This document shows, one piece after another, positions 14,936-23,122 of a stretch of DNA of 64,000 nt. The notes under the pieces are model-generated. The model made no database searches, had not been told where the DNA came from, and worked only from the letters and a program-made list of their open reading frames with translations. The position numbers were made by a program, and so were the translations under genes. Every line of letters starts with the position of its first letter. Within the stretch, counting starts at the first letter, position 1. Location: the NCBI RefSeq assembly GCF_009908315.1, contig NZ_JAAATW010000002.1, forward strand, positions 248,001 through 312,000, given 5' to 3'. The stretch is from Paragemmobacter ruber (GTDB lineage: Bacteria; Pseudomonadota; Alphaproteobacteria; Rhodobacterales; Rhodobacteraceae).

Positions 14936-14968
14936 CCGGGGCGTTCTGACCGGGGCGTTCTGACCGGG
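14927..14968. repeat. Three perfect 14-bp tandem copies spanning a stop codon
   Basis: GCGTTCTGACCGGG occurs at 14927-14940, 14941-14954 and 14955-14968, with the first bases of a fourth unit after it. The TGA of the Lrp-like gene (14933-14935) is inside the first unit, so the gene end is triplicated. Confidence 0.95.
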
Positions 14969-14977
14969 GCGAAGGGC

Positions 14978-14996
14978 GATTTTCTTGCGAAAAATC
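14978..14996. repeat. Short A/T-rich hairpin
   Basis: GATTTTCTTGCGAAAAATC: six-base arms GATTTT / AAAATC, same style as the pair at 14607-14649 but with a TTGCGA centre. It lies between the Lrp-like gene and the convergent pyrD. Confidence 0.6.
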
Positions 14997-15036
14997 AGGG
15001 GGGTTGCGCGCCGCCCCTATCGCTGCGCTGCGTGCC

Positions 15037-15072
15037 CCCCGCGGGGTATTTGGGCCAAGATGAAGGGGCCGG
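15037..15072 (-). repeat. 3'-end-associated element (pyrD copy)
   Basis: Plus-strand CCCCGCGGGGTATTTGGGC and CAAGATGAAGGGGCC abut the pyrD stop at 15073. In the sense of pyrD the order is stop codon, CCCCTTCATCTTGGCCCAAATA, then a GC-rich hairpin. The core TATTTGGGCCAAGATGAAGG is identical to the copy at 49620-49645. Confidence 0.75.
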
Positions 15073-16134
15073 TCAGAGCCAGCGGTCGCGGCCGGTGCCG
15101 GTGGCATCGCAGACGTGGGCAAAGCCGTTCCGGGCGGCCAGCGCATCGAGGCCATGGGCGATGCGGGGGATGAGGGAGAGGCCTTCATAGACCATGGCGG
15201 TGTAGATCTGCACGGCGGTCGCCCCGGCGCGGATCTTTTCCCAGGCCTGTTCGGGGGTGCTGATGCCGCCCACGCCGATGAGGGGGAGCCTGCCTTGGGT
15301 GAGGTGCGACAGGCGGGCGAGGGTGCGGGTCGATTTCTCAAACAGCGGGGCGCCGGAGAGGCCGCCGGTTTCGGTGCGGTGCGGGCTGTGCAGGCCATCG
15401 CGCGACAGGGTGGTGTTGGTGGCGATGATGCCGGCGATGCCTGTGGCGAGGGCAACCTCGGCGATTTCCGCGAGGTCGGTTTCGGTGAGGTCGGGGGCGA
15501 TCTTGAGGAAGACGGGGATCGGGCGGGCGAGGGTGGCGCGGGTTTCCATCACGCCGTGCAGGAGGGCCGTCAGGGCGGCGCGGCCTTGCAGATCGCGGAG
15601 TTTTTCGGTGTTGGGCGAGGAGACGTTGACGGTGGCGAAATCCACATGCGGGCCGCAGTGGCGCAGGACGGTGGCGAAATCTGCGGCGCGATCGGCGCTG
15701 TCCTTGTTGGCGCCGAGATTGAGGCCTGCGGGAACGGTGGTCGCCTTGCGGGCGGCGAGGCGGGTGGCGATCGCCTCCATCCCGTCATTGTTGAAGCCGA
15801 AGCGGTTGATGGCGGCGCGGTCTTCGGTCAGGCGGAAGAGGCGCGGTTTGGGGTTGCCGGGCTGTGGGCGGGGGGTGGCGGCGCCAACCTCGAGAAAGCC
15901 GAAGCCTGCGCGGGAGAGGGGAGCCATGGCGGTGGCGTTCTTGTCATAGCCCGCAGCGAGGCCCACGGGATTGGGCAGATCGAGACCGGCCAGCCGGGTG
16001 GCGAGGCGGGGCGAGGTGACCGGGCCGGGCAGGGGGGCGAGGCCCGTTTGCAGCGCGCGGAGCGACAGGCCATGCGCCACCTCGGGGTCGAGGCGGTGCA
16101 GGAGCGCGAGGGCGGCGCGTTCGAGCAAGCTCAC
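15073..16134 (-). CDS. pyrD: Dihydroorotate dehydrogenase (quinone), class 2
   Basis: A 353-residue class 2 enzyme that oxidises dihydroorotate to orotate with transfer of electrons to quinone, the fourth step of pyrimidine synthesis. It has the N-terminal membrane-associating helix ([17 protein letters not shown]), then [60 protein letters not shown] with the catalytic Ser, [10 protein letters not shown] and the FMN-phosphate loop [21 protein letters not shown]. The start is taken as the GTG at 16134-16132, which overlaps the DUF952 stop (GTGA); a longer frame upstream is a shadow of that gene. The two genes are thus translationally coupled. Confidence 0.93.
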   Translation of the reverse strand: MSLLERAALALLHRLDPEVAHGLSLRALQTGLAPLPGPVTSPRLATRLAGLDLPNPVGLAAGYDKNATAMAPLSRAGFGFLEVGAATPRPQPGNPKPRLFRLTEDRAAINRFGFNNDGMEAIATRLAARKATTVPAGLNLGANKDSADRAADFATVLRHCGPHVDFATVNVSSPNTEKLRDLQGRAALTALLHGVMETRATLARPIPVFLKIAPDLTETDLAEIAEVALATGIAGIIATNTTLSRDGLHSPHRTETGGLSGAPLFEKSTRTLARLSHLTQGRLPLIGVGGISTPEQAWEKIRAGATAVQIYTAMVYEGLSLIPRIAHGLDALAARNGFAHVCDATGTGRDRWL

Positions 16135-16469
16135 CACAGGCCTTCGGGGAAGATGTGGCCCGTGGCGCCGAGGGGGAGGGATTTGTCCCAGACCACCTCG
16201 GACAGGGCGAGTTTGCGGTAGAGGTGGGGAAACAGCGCGCCGCCGCGCGAGGCTTCCCATTTCAGCGCGGGGCCGAGGGTATCGGCGTTGAAGGCCACGA
16301 GGACGAGATCGCTTTCGGTGGCGAAATGTCGGGCGGCGGTTTCGGCCACCTGCGCGGCGGTGGAGAAATGGATGAAGCCGTCGGCCAGATCGACGGGGGC
16401 GCCGGCGGTTTCGCCGGCGGCGCGGAAGGCATCCCATTCGGGGCGACGGAAGATCTTGTAGATCAGCAT
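16131..16469 (-). CDS. DUF952 domain protein
   Basis: A 112-residue protein beginning [12 protein letters not shown], with [21 protein letters not shown] and [14 protein letters not shown], the DUF952 pattern. These small proteins have a fold related to glutathione-S-transferase-like or ADP-ribosyl-type domains according to family annotation, but no reaction is known to me. An in-frame ATG at 16484 would add five residues; the start at 16469 matches the family. The stop overlaps the pyrD start, an arrangement that suggests a housekeeping operon. Confidence 0.8.
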   Translation of the reverse strand: MLIYKIFRRPEWDAFRAAGETAGAPVDLADGFIHFSTAAQVAETAARHFATESDLVLVAFNADTLGPALKWEASRGGALFPHLYRKLALSEVVWDKSLPLGATGHIFPEGLW

Positions 16470-16509
16470 GGGCGGTTCATGCACCGGGGGCGGCGCGCGG
16501 TCAATGCCT

Positions 16510-16578
16510 GGCGCCTACGGCGGTGGGGGCCCGGCGCCTTCGGCGATGAGCGCCCGATGCCTTCGGCGGGTGGTCGCG
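16510..16578. repeat. Three degenerate 23-bp tandem units in an intergenic region
   Basis: Units start at 16510, 16533 and 16556 and share GCCTWCGGCG followed by a G-rich half (GGCGCCTACGGCGG, GGCGCCTTCGGCGA, GATGCCTTCGGCGG). They lie between the divergent DUF952 and 5'-nucleotidase genes, where promoters are expected. Confidence 0.65.
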
Positions 16579-16671
16579 CAGGCGTGAGCGGTTTGCGCAA
16601 CGGCAGGTTTGACAGCGGGCCGCGCGGCGCGGCAGGCTGCACCCATTCAACCAGCAGAGGAGTATTTTGGC

Positions 16672-18273
16672 ATGAAGGGGATTTTCCTTTCGACGGCGGC
16701 TGTGCTTGGCCTGTCTGCCGGGCAGGCGGCGGCGGATTACACGCTGCATGTGTTGCACATCAATGATTTCCACAGCCGGATCGAGCCGATCAACGGATCG
16801 GATTCGACCTGTTCGGCCGAGCAGGCGGCAGCGGATGAATGTTTCGGCGGCGTGGCGCGGCTGGCCACCAAGATCAAGGAGATGCGCGACAGCCTGACCG
16901 CGGCGGGAGAGAATGTGATTGTTCTGGATGCGGGGGACCAGTTTCAGGGAAGCCTGATGTACACCACCTATAAGGGCGAGGTGGAGGCCGAGTTCATGGA
17001 AGGGATCGGCTTTGATGCGATGGCGCTGGGGAACCACGAGTTCGATGATGGCCCCGAGGGGTTGGGCGGGTTTCTGGACAAGGTGACGTTCCCGGTGATT
17101 TCCGGCAACCTTGATGTGAGCCAGTCGAATGTGCTGTCAGGCCGCGTCGGCAACCATGTGGTGCTGGAGGTGGGGGGCGAGAGGATCGGCATCGTGTCGG
17201 CCCTTGCCATGGACACGCCCGAGACATCGAGCCCCGGCGCCAGCGTGATCTTTCAGGATGACATCGACAGCCTGCGCGCCGATGTGGCCGCGCTGGAGGC
17301 GGAAGGGGTGACCAAGATCATCGCGCTGACGCATGTGGGCCTGCCGCGCGATCTGGAGATTGCGGCGGCGGTGCCGGGGCTGGATGCCGTGGTGGGGGGA
17401 CATTCGCACAGCTACCTGTCGGCCAATGATCCAGCGCGGCAGGGGCCCTATCCGACATGGGTGACGCGGGGCGAGGGGGACCTTGTGCCGGTGGTGCAGG
17501 CCTATGCCTATGGCAAGTACCTTGGGCATCTGGAACTGACCTTCGATGATGCGGGGCGGCTGATATACGCGGGCGGGAACACGATCCTGCTGGATGGATC
17601 GGTGACGCCGGATGCGGCCATCACGGCGCGGGTGGCGGAACTGGCCGGACCGATCGAGGAATTGAAGACGCGCGTCGTGGCCGAGACGGCAGAGGCCATC
17701 GACGGCAGCCGCGAGACCTGCCGCGCCGGGGAATGTGCGATGGGAAATCTGGTGGCCGAGGCGATGCTGGAGCGGGTGGCGGATCAGGGGGTGACCATCG
17801 CCATCACCAATGGGGGCGGGTTGCGGGCCAGCATCGACGCGGGGCCGGTGACGATGGGCGAGGTGCTGACGGTGCTGCCGTTCCAGAACACGCTGTCCAC
17901 CTTCGAGGTGACGGGCGCGGCGCTGGTGGCCGCGCTGGAGAACGGGGTGAGCCAGTATGAAGAGGCGGCGGGCCGTTTCCCGCAGGTGGCGGGGATGCGC
18001 TATGCCTTTGATCCGGCGGCCCCGGCAGGGGCGCGGGTGTCGGATGTGGAGGTGCTGGTGGGTGGCGATGCCTGGGCGCCGATTGACCCTGCCACGGTCT
18101 ACAAGGTGGTGTCGAACAACTATGTCCGCCGGGGCGGGGATGGGTATGCGATGTTCGTGGATGCCGCGAATGCCTATGACTTCGGCCCGGATCTTGCGGA
18201 TGTGACGGCAGAGTATCTGGCGCGGAACCAGCCCTATCAGCCGTTCACGGATGGGCGCATCACGCGGAAGTAA
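16672..18273 (+). CDS. Periplasmic 5'-nucleotidase / 2',3'-cyclic phosphodiesterase (UshA family)
   Basis: A 533-residue exported hydrolase. Residues 1-21 are a signal peptide (MKGIFLSTAAVLGLSAG, cleavage after QAAA). The N-terminal metallophosphatase domain has LHINDFHSRIEP (metal ligands D, H), DAGDQFQGS, GNHEFD and GGHSHSYL. The C-terminal 5'-nucleotidase domain has NGGGLRASIDAG, TVLPFQNTLSTFEVTG and the substrate-stacking-type region near YVRRGGDGYAMF. It releases nucleosides and phosphate from nucleotides in the periplasm. AGAGGAG lies ten bases before the ATG at 16672; an upstream frame extension was rejected because it precedes the signal peptide. A terminator follows. Confidence 0.9.
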   Translation: MKGIFLSTAAVLGLSAGQAAADYTLHVLHINDFHSRIEPINGSDSTCSAEQAAADECFGGVARLATKIKEMRDSLTAAGENVIVLDAGDQFQGSLMYTTYKGEVEAEFMEGIGFDAMALGNHEFDDGPEGLGGFLDKVTFPVISGNLDVSQSNVLSGRVGNHVVLEVGGERIGIVSALAMDTPETSSPGASVIFQDDIDSLRADVAALEAEGVTKIIALTHVGLPRDLEIAAAVPGLDAVVGGHSHSYLSANDPARQGPYPTWVTRGEGDLVPVVQAYAYGKYLGHLELTFDDAGRLIYAGGNTILLDGSVTPDAAITARVAELAGPIEELKTRVVAETAEAIDGSRETCRAGECAMGNLVAEAMLERVADQGVTIAITNGGGLRASIDAGPVTMGEVLTVLPFQNTLSTFEVTGAALVAALENGVSQYEEAAGRFPQVAGMRYAFDPAAPAGARVSDVEVLVGGDAWAPIDPATVYKVVSNNYVRRGGDGYAMFVDAANAYDFGPDLADVTAEYLARNQPYQPFTDGRITRK

Positions 18274-18315
18274 GGGTTTGGTTCCGGGGCGGCCCTGGTG
18301 CGGCCGCCCTGCCTT

Positions 18316-18348
18316 GGCCGCCCTTTTTCAGGGGCGGCCTTTTCTTCT
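18316..18348 (+). terminator. Rho-independent terminator of the 5'-nucleotidase gene
   Basis: Stem GGCCGCCC / GGGCGGCC (8 bp, 18316-18323 and 18332-18339) with a short T/A loop, followed by TTTTCTTCT. Confidence 0.8.
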
Positions 18349-18374
18349 GGCGGCTAAGGGGTGACACTGCTGGC

Positions 18375-19025
18375 ATGTGTGGACGTTTCACCATCACCCA
18401 CCCGGACGAGGCGATTGCCCGGCTGTTTGATGCCGTGATCGGCAATGATCTGCCGCAGGTGCCGCGGTTCAATGTCTGCCCCACGACGCAGGTGGCGGTG
18501 GTGACATCCGATGGGGGCCTGCGCCGGCTGCGGGCGATGCGGTGGGGGTTCATCCCGGCATGGTACAAGGCGCCCAATGACGGGCCGCTGATCATCAATG
18601 CCCGGTCGGATACGGTGGCCACGAAGCCCGCCTTCCGCGAGGCGGTGCGGACCCGGCGCTGTATCGTTCCGGCGAGCGGTTTCTATGAATGGCAGGCGGT
18701 CGAGGGGCGCAAATTGCCGTGGTATTTTACCCGGACAGACGGCGCGCCCATGGCCTTTGCCGGGATCTGGCAGCGCTGGCAGGAGATCGACACGGTGGCC
18801 ATCGTGTCAACCGAGGCGGGGCCGGGGATGCACGGATTGCACCACCGCGAGGCCGTGGTGCTGGAGCGGGCGGACTGGCCCCTGTGGCTGGGCGAGGCGG
18901 GGCATGGGGCGGCGGTCTTGATGCGCGCGTCGGAGGCGGGTGTGCTGCAATGCCACCGGGTGGACCCGCGGGTGAACTCGAATCGGGCCGAGGGGCCAGA
19001 GCTGATCGAGCGCGTCCCGGGCTGA
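18375..19025 (+). CDS. SRAP family (HMCES/YedK) abasic-site DNA-crosslinking protein
   Basis: A 216-residue protein starting MCGRFTITHP. After removal of Met1, Cys2 forms a thiazolidine with abasic sites in single-stranded DNA. The other conserved elements are present: NARSDTVATKPAFREAVRTRRC, the active-site Glu in SGFYEW, the catalytic His in HGLHHREAVVL, and the C-terminal VDPRVNSNRAEG, equivalent to the family signature VN. It protects abasic sites during replication and is often linked with SOS genes. The gene starts shortly after the terminator of the preceding gene, so it has its own promoter. Confidence 0.93.
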   Translation: MCGRFTITHPDEAIARLFDAVIGNDLPQVPRFNVCPTTQVAVVTSDGGLRRLRAMRWGFIPAWYKAPNDGPLIINARSDTVATKPAFREAVRTRRCIVPASGFYEWQAVEGRKLPWYFTRTDGAPMAFAGIWQRWQEIDTVAIVSTEAGPGMHGLHHREAVVLERADWPLWLGEAGHGAAVLMRASEAGVLQCHRVDPRVNSNRAEGPELIERVPG

Positions 19026-19359
19026 GCGCGGCGTGCTGGATTTTGGCCTGCGGTTGAACGCCGATGCGCTGCCGGTTGTGGCCTATCCCATGCGGCAGAG
19101 CCGGCCGGGCCGGGTGCGCGGGGGCGGTGATCAAGACATGGGCAAAAGCGCAGGAAAGGGCCGGGCGGGCCGCGATTGGCCCGGCCCGGGCCGCATTTGG
19201 TTTCGATCCCGAAGTTAAACTAAGTTAAGATGAGCGTGAGGGTCGGAATCGGCGCGCGGCAGGATCGGCACGCCCGCAAAGGCCGATCAGGTTTCGTGAT
19301 TTCGGCGGGCCGGTGTCTTGGTCGGCACAGGTGCGCGGCGCGTGGCGGAGTAGGCGCTC
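19026..19359. other. Intergenic region with one GC-rich hairpin
   Basis: No gene is seen. Positions 19158-19191 fold as GGGCCGGGCGGGCC against GGCCCGGCCC, possibly a terminator without a T-tract. A short A/T-rich patch follows (AAGTTAAACTAAGTTAAG, 19212-19229) containing a direct repeat of AAGTTAA, a plausible promoter or operator zone for the sugar cassette. Confidence 0.4.
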
Positions 19360-20436
19360 ATGACGATATCCTTTGCCCCGATTGCGAGCCGCGTCTTCCG
19401 ACGGGTTGTCGGTTATTGCGAGATGGAACAGATCGCCGACCGGATCGTTCGGGTGAGCGGAGCAGAAACCCTTGCCCTTCCAGAGGCGATCTTCCTTGCC
19501 GGTCAGTTGGAGCGCGTGAGGGGCACCCATTCGGGCGATGGCAGTGTGGCGGAGGAGGTGCAGGCGACGCTGGCGCGGTTCCTGTCAAACGTCGAGAGTT
19601 TCGCCTTTCGGGTGCGCCATGCCGTGGTGGGGCGCGGGCGCGTCAGCACATGGACGGGATATCGTGATCTGTCGCATCACGGTTCCGGGCGGGGTCCGTT
19701 GCGGGTGGAAGACAGTATGGAGGAGGCGGCGCTGTGCTCCACCTGGCAGGGGAACGACTTTTTCGCCCATTTCCTGTTCGATGATGCGGCGATCTATCCC
19801 CTCGCCTCGCGCTTTGCCCAGCCGTTCTTTTCCGGAGCGCGCGCGCCGCGCACGCCGCATTGCCGGGACTATCTGGCGATGTTTGGCGCCGATCATGCCG
19901 AGCGTGAAAATCTGCGGGTCGGGCAGTTGTGGATGTTTCGCGATTTCGCCTTTGGGCCGGACAAGCGCGACCGCCTGCGTCAGATGACCGAACGGGTGCG
20001 TTCGGCTGTCACGACAACCGCGCCCACGATGGGGGCGTTTATCCGCAGAGGGACAAGCGGGCAGGTGCGGCGGCTGGAAAACGAGGCGGAGGTGGAGGCG
20101 TGGTGCGCCGCGCAGGGCTTTGCCATCGTGGATCCCGAGCGGCAATCGGCGGCCGAGATCTGTGCCGCGCTGAAGGATGTGCCGCTGGTGATCGGGGTCG
20201 AGGGCAGCCATTTGGTGCATGCGCTGTTCAGCATGGCGCGGGGGGGGGCGATCCTCTGCATCCAGCCGGCAGACAGGTACAACGTCATCTTCCGCCACCT
20301 GTGCGGCGCGATGGATCTGAATTGGGGGTTCGTTGTCGCCGAAGGCACGGTGGATGGGTTCCATCAGGATATCGGGGAATTGAGCGCGACGGTGGATCTG
20401 ATCGAGGACCGGCTGTCGACCGGGAGGTGGATGTAA
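19360..20436 (+). CDS. GT61-family glycosyltransferase (capsule/LPS type)
   Basis: A 358-residue protein resembling GT61/DUF563 enzymes and the paralogue at 21662-22720: both share FIRRG (here GAFIRRGTSGQVRRLENEAEVEAW), a GF-x-IVDPE/IDARD strand and the block VIGVEGSHLVHALFSMARGG with a CIQPADRYN loop. GT61 enzymes transfer sugars such as xylose or GlcNAc; bacterial members act in surface polysaccharide assembly. No membrane helix is visible. Its TAA stop shares one base with the ATG of the WecE gene (TAATG), so the two are translationally coupled. Sugar donor and acceptor are unknown. Confidence 0.8.
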   Translation: MTISFAPIASRVFRRVVGYCEMEQIADRIVRVSGAETLALPEAIFLAGQLERVRGTHSGDGSVAEEVQATLARFLSNVESFAFRVRHAVVGRGRVSTWTGYRDLSHHGSGRGPLRVEDSMEEAALCSTWQGNDFFAHFLFDDAAIYPLASRFAQPFFSGARAPRTPHCRDYLAMFGADHAERENLRVGQLWMFRDFAFGPDKRDRLRQMTERVRSAVTTTAPTMGAFIRRGTSGQVRRLENEAEVEAWCAAQGFAIVDPERQSAAEICAALKDVPLVIGVEGSHLVHALFSMARGGAILCIQPADRYNVIFRHLCGAMDLNWGFVVAEGTVDGFHQDIGELSATVDLIEDRLSTGRWM

Positions 20437-21614
20437 TGCCCATGAGTCAGGCGCAGAGACCCGATCAGATGGCGGCGGTGGTGCCGTTCAACCGGATCGC
20501 GGTGACCGGGCGCGAGATCGCCCTTTTGTCCGAAGTACTGGATGCCCCCGACCGGTTTGCCGGGGGCCTGTATCTGCGCCGCTGTCGGCAGTATTTCGAG
20601 GCTGATCTGGGCTGTCCCTGCGCGCTGCTGACGCCGTCGGGAACGGCATCTCTGGAGATGGCGGCGATCCTTCTGGACATCCGCGAAGGGGACGAGGTGA
20701 TCATGCCGTCGTTCACCTTTGTCTCCACGGCCAATGCCTTTGTGTTGCGGGGCGCGCGGATCGTGTTCGTGGACATCCGGCCCGATACCATGAACATCGA
20801 CGAGACGCTGATCGAAGCGGCCATGACAGAGCGGACGCGCGCGATCGTCGTGGTGCATTATGCCGGGGTCGCCTGTGACATGGATGCGATCATGGCGCTG
20901 GCGGCGCGGCGCGGCGTGGCTGTGGTCGAGGATGCGGCGCAGGGGATGCTGGCGGCGTGGAAGGCGCGGCCCCTGGGCACCTTTGGCGCGGTGGGGGCGT
21001 TTTCGTTCCATGAGACGAAGAATTTCAGTGCGGGCGGCGAGGGGGGGCTGACCATCATCAACGACCCCGCCCTGGCCGAGCGGGCCGAGATCATCCGCGA
21101 GAAGGGCACGGATCGCAGCCGGTTTCTGCGCGGGCAGGTGGACAAGTATTCCTGGGTCGATCTAGGCAGTTCCTTTGTGATGAACGAGATCAGCGCGGCC
21201 TATCTATGGGCGCAGATCGAGGCGCGCGGGCAGATTCAGGCCGAGCGCTTGGCCATCCATGCGGCCTATCGGGACGGTCTGGACGGGTTGATCCGCGAGG
21301 GCCGGATCGAGGTGCAGGCGCATCCCGAGGGGACGGCGCACAACGCCCATATGTTCTATATCAAGCTGCGCGATATCGTGGAGCGTGATGCGATGGCGGC
21401 GTGGCTGCGGCAGAACGGGATCATCGCGCCGTTCCACTATGTGCCGCTGCATTCGGCGCAAGCCGGGCAAGCCTTCGGGCGGTTCCATGGCGAGGACCGC
21501 CACACCACGGCCGAGAGCGAGCGTCTGCTGCGTCTGCCGCTGTTCTTTGGCCTGACCGAGGGGCAGCAGGCGCGGGTGATTGACCGGGTGCAGGCCTTCT
21601 GGCAGCAGGGCTGA
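20436..21614 (+). CDS. WecE/DegT-type sugar aminotransferase (PLP)
   Basis: A 392-residue PLP enzyme of the DegT/DnrJ/EryC1 family closest in motifs to WecE (dTDP-4-amino-4,6-dideoxygalactose transaminase). It shows LTPSGTASLEMAAILLDI, VIMPSFTFVSTANAFVLRGA, VEDAAQGMLA and the PLP-lysine motif SFHETKNFSAGGEGG, plus YVPLHSA. It transfers an amino group from glutamate to a nucleotide-activated 4-keto sugar. Nucleotidyltransferase and dehydratase genes for the donor are not in the window. The ATG at 20436 overlaps the previous stop; a second ATG at 20442 is possible. Confidence 0.88.
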   Translation: MPMSQAQRPDQMAAVVPFNRIAVTGREIALLSEVLDAPDRFAGGLYLRRCRQYFEADLGCPCALLTPSGTASLEMAAILLDIREGDEVIMPSFTFVSTANAFVLRGARIVFVDIRPDTMNIDETLIEAAMTERTRAIVVVHYAGVACDMDAIMALAARRGVAVVEDAAQGMLAAWKARPLGTFGAVGAFSFHETKNFSAGGEGGLTIINDPALAERAEIIREKGTDRSRFLRGQVDKYSWVDLGSSFVMNEISAAYLWAQIEARGQIQAERLAIHAAYRDGLDGLIREGRIEVQAHPEGTAHNAHMFYIKLRDIVERDAMAAWLRQNGIIAPFHYVPLHSAQAGQAFGRFHGEDRHTTAESERLLRLPLFFGLTEGQQARVIDRVQAFWQQG

Positions 21615-21661
21615 GGCAGCAGGGCCGGAGCCGTTTGGCTGGGGCCGTTTGGCCGAGGCGG

Positions 21662-22720
21662 TCAGCCGGGGACGAGGTCGATGGTGCGCAGGATCTCTGT
21701 GGCGTCGATGGTGTAGCCGCTCGGCGTCGTCTGGCCCACCACGAAGGCGTAGTGCAGGCCGAGGCCATCGGCATAATCCTTCATCATGTTGTTGAGCCGC
21801 GAGGGCGGCAGCAGCATCACCACCGTGCGGCCCGGTTCAAGCGCCAGCATCCCGTGGATCATGCCGCTGCCTTCGACACCGACAATGACCGTGGCCCCGA
21901 TGCAGCGGGCGGCGATCTGATCGACGGTCAGGTCGCGTGCGTCGATGATGTCGAAGCCCCGGGCGGCGAAGAAGTCTTCGAGCTGCGCTTCGTTTTCCGG
22001 GGCGCGCTGGACGCCCCAGCCGCGCCGACGGATGAAGACGCCGTGGCCGCTGCGCAGCGCGGGCAGGCGGCGCACCTGCGCGCCCATCCATCTGAGGCGC
22101 GCGGATTTGTGCGCGTTCATGCCGATGTCGTCGAAGATCCAGGCGTTGCGGATGCGCACATCATGGACTGGCCGATGGGACAGGCCGAAGAGTTCGAAGT
22201 AGCGGCTGACATGTCCGGCCATGGCAGCGGAGACCTTGCTGTCGATGGCGGCTTCGCCGAAGCCGGGCGCAAGCAACATGCTGGCGCCGCCGTCGATCAC
22301 GGTATGGCCGAAGAAAACCGTCGCGAATTCGTTCAGAGGCAGGGCAAGGGTGTCGATGTCCTGCGTCAGCCGGACGGTCAGGCGACGCGGTTGATCGCCC
22401 CCTTGCCGGTCGATCATCCGCGGGGTGTACAGACGCCCGACTGCGAAGACCGCGTTTGGGATGCGATAGGCCATGGTCGCGCTGTTGGCGACGGGAACGC
22501 CACCGAGGCGGACCTGTTCAAGGGCGCGGGTGCTGTGTTCGGCCACCCCGGTGACGCGGTCAAGCTGGCCGTCAAGGTGATAGGCGGGGGGAAAGATCGT
22601 GGTTTCACCGGGCGCGATCGTCACCGCCTCGGCAGCCGCGGCGGCTGGGGTCTGGTCAAGGCCAGCGAGTGAGAGAACGGCCTGGATCAGGGGTGTGAGG
22701 TTGAACCGTCGGCGTGTCAT
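21662..22720 (-). CDS. GT61-family glycosyltransferase, second paralogue
   Basis: A 352-residue protein convergent with the WecE gene. Its C-terminal half (SGHGVFIRRRGWGVQRAPENEAQLEDFFAARGFDIIDARDLTVDQIAARC, VIVGVEGSGMIHGMLALEPGRTVVMLLPPSRLNN) aligns with the protein at 19360-20436, so the cassette carries two diverged copies of the family around one aminotransferase. The N-terminal half differs from the first paralogue, suggesting a different acceptor. It probably acts on the cytosolic side in surface-glycan synthesis. Confidence 0.78.
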   Translation of the reverse strand: MTRRRFNLTPLIQAVLSLAGLDQTPAAAAAEAVTIAPGETTIFPPAYHLDGQLDRVTGVAEHSTRALEQVRLGGVPVANSATMAYRIPNAVFAVGRLYTPRMIDRQGGDQPRRLTVRLTQDIDTLALPLNEFATVFFGHTVIDGGASMLLAPGFGEAAIDSKVSAAMAGHVSRYFELFGLSHRPVHDVRIRNAWIFDDIGMNAHKSARLRWMGAQVRRLPALRSGHGVFIRRRGWGVQRAPENEAQLEDFFAARGFDIIDARDLTVDQIAARCIGATVIVGVEGSGMIHGMLALEPGRTVVMLLPPSRLNNMMKDYADGLGLHYAFVVGQTTPSGYTIDATEILRTIDLVPG

Positions 22721-22927
22721 GGGCGAAAACTCCGTTCACGGGTACGGGAAAACTGGCCTTCTGTAGGATTGGTTAACCACACAGTTTCATGGCGGGGATG
22801 TGGCGCGCAAGCAAAGAAAATGGTCTTTGCCACGCATTCTGGATGCGGACAGGCGGGAAGGTCGCGTGGGGCGGCACGGACATGGTTGCATGGGGTGCGG
22901 TGGGCGGTTAGAAGGCAGGGGCGCGAC
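22721..22927. other. Intergenic, promoter region of tRNA-Gly and GT61
   Basis: Nothing with gene-like character. An open frame that starts at 22800 runs through the tRNA and is therefore not a gene. GGTTAACC at 22771-22778 is a short palindrome. Confidence 0.4.
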
Positions 22928-23001
22928 GCGGGTATGGTGTAGTGGTAGCGCCTCAGCCTTCCAAGCTGATGGGGCGGGTTCGATTCCCGCTACCCGCTCC
23001 A
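22928..23001 (+). tRNA. tRNA-Gly (anticodon UCC)
   Basis: Acceptor stem GCGGGTA / TACCCGC, anticodon stem TCAGC / GCTGA with loop CTTCCAA (anticodon TCC), T-arm GCGGGTTCGATTCCCGC, and encoded TCCA end. Length 74. No integrase or attachment-site duplication is seen next to it. Confidence 0.97.
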
Positions 23002-23122
23002 GGTTTCTCTTCATCGACAGGCACTTTCCGCCGGTGGCCGTGCCGCCGGGACACGATCCTGTGACCCTGCGACGGGTTTGGGGTCGAGCGGCGTATACTG
23101 CGGACTGGCGATGGAGGGACGG

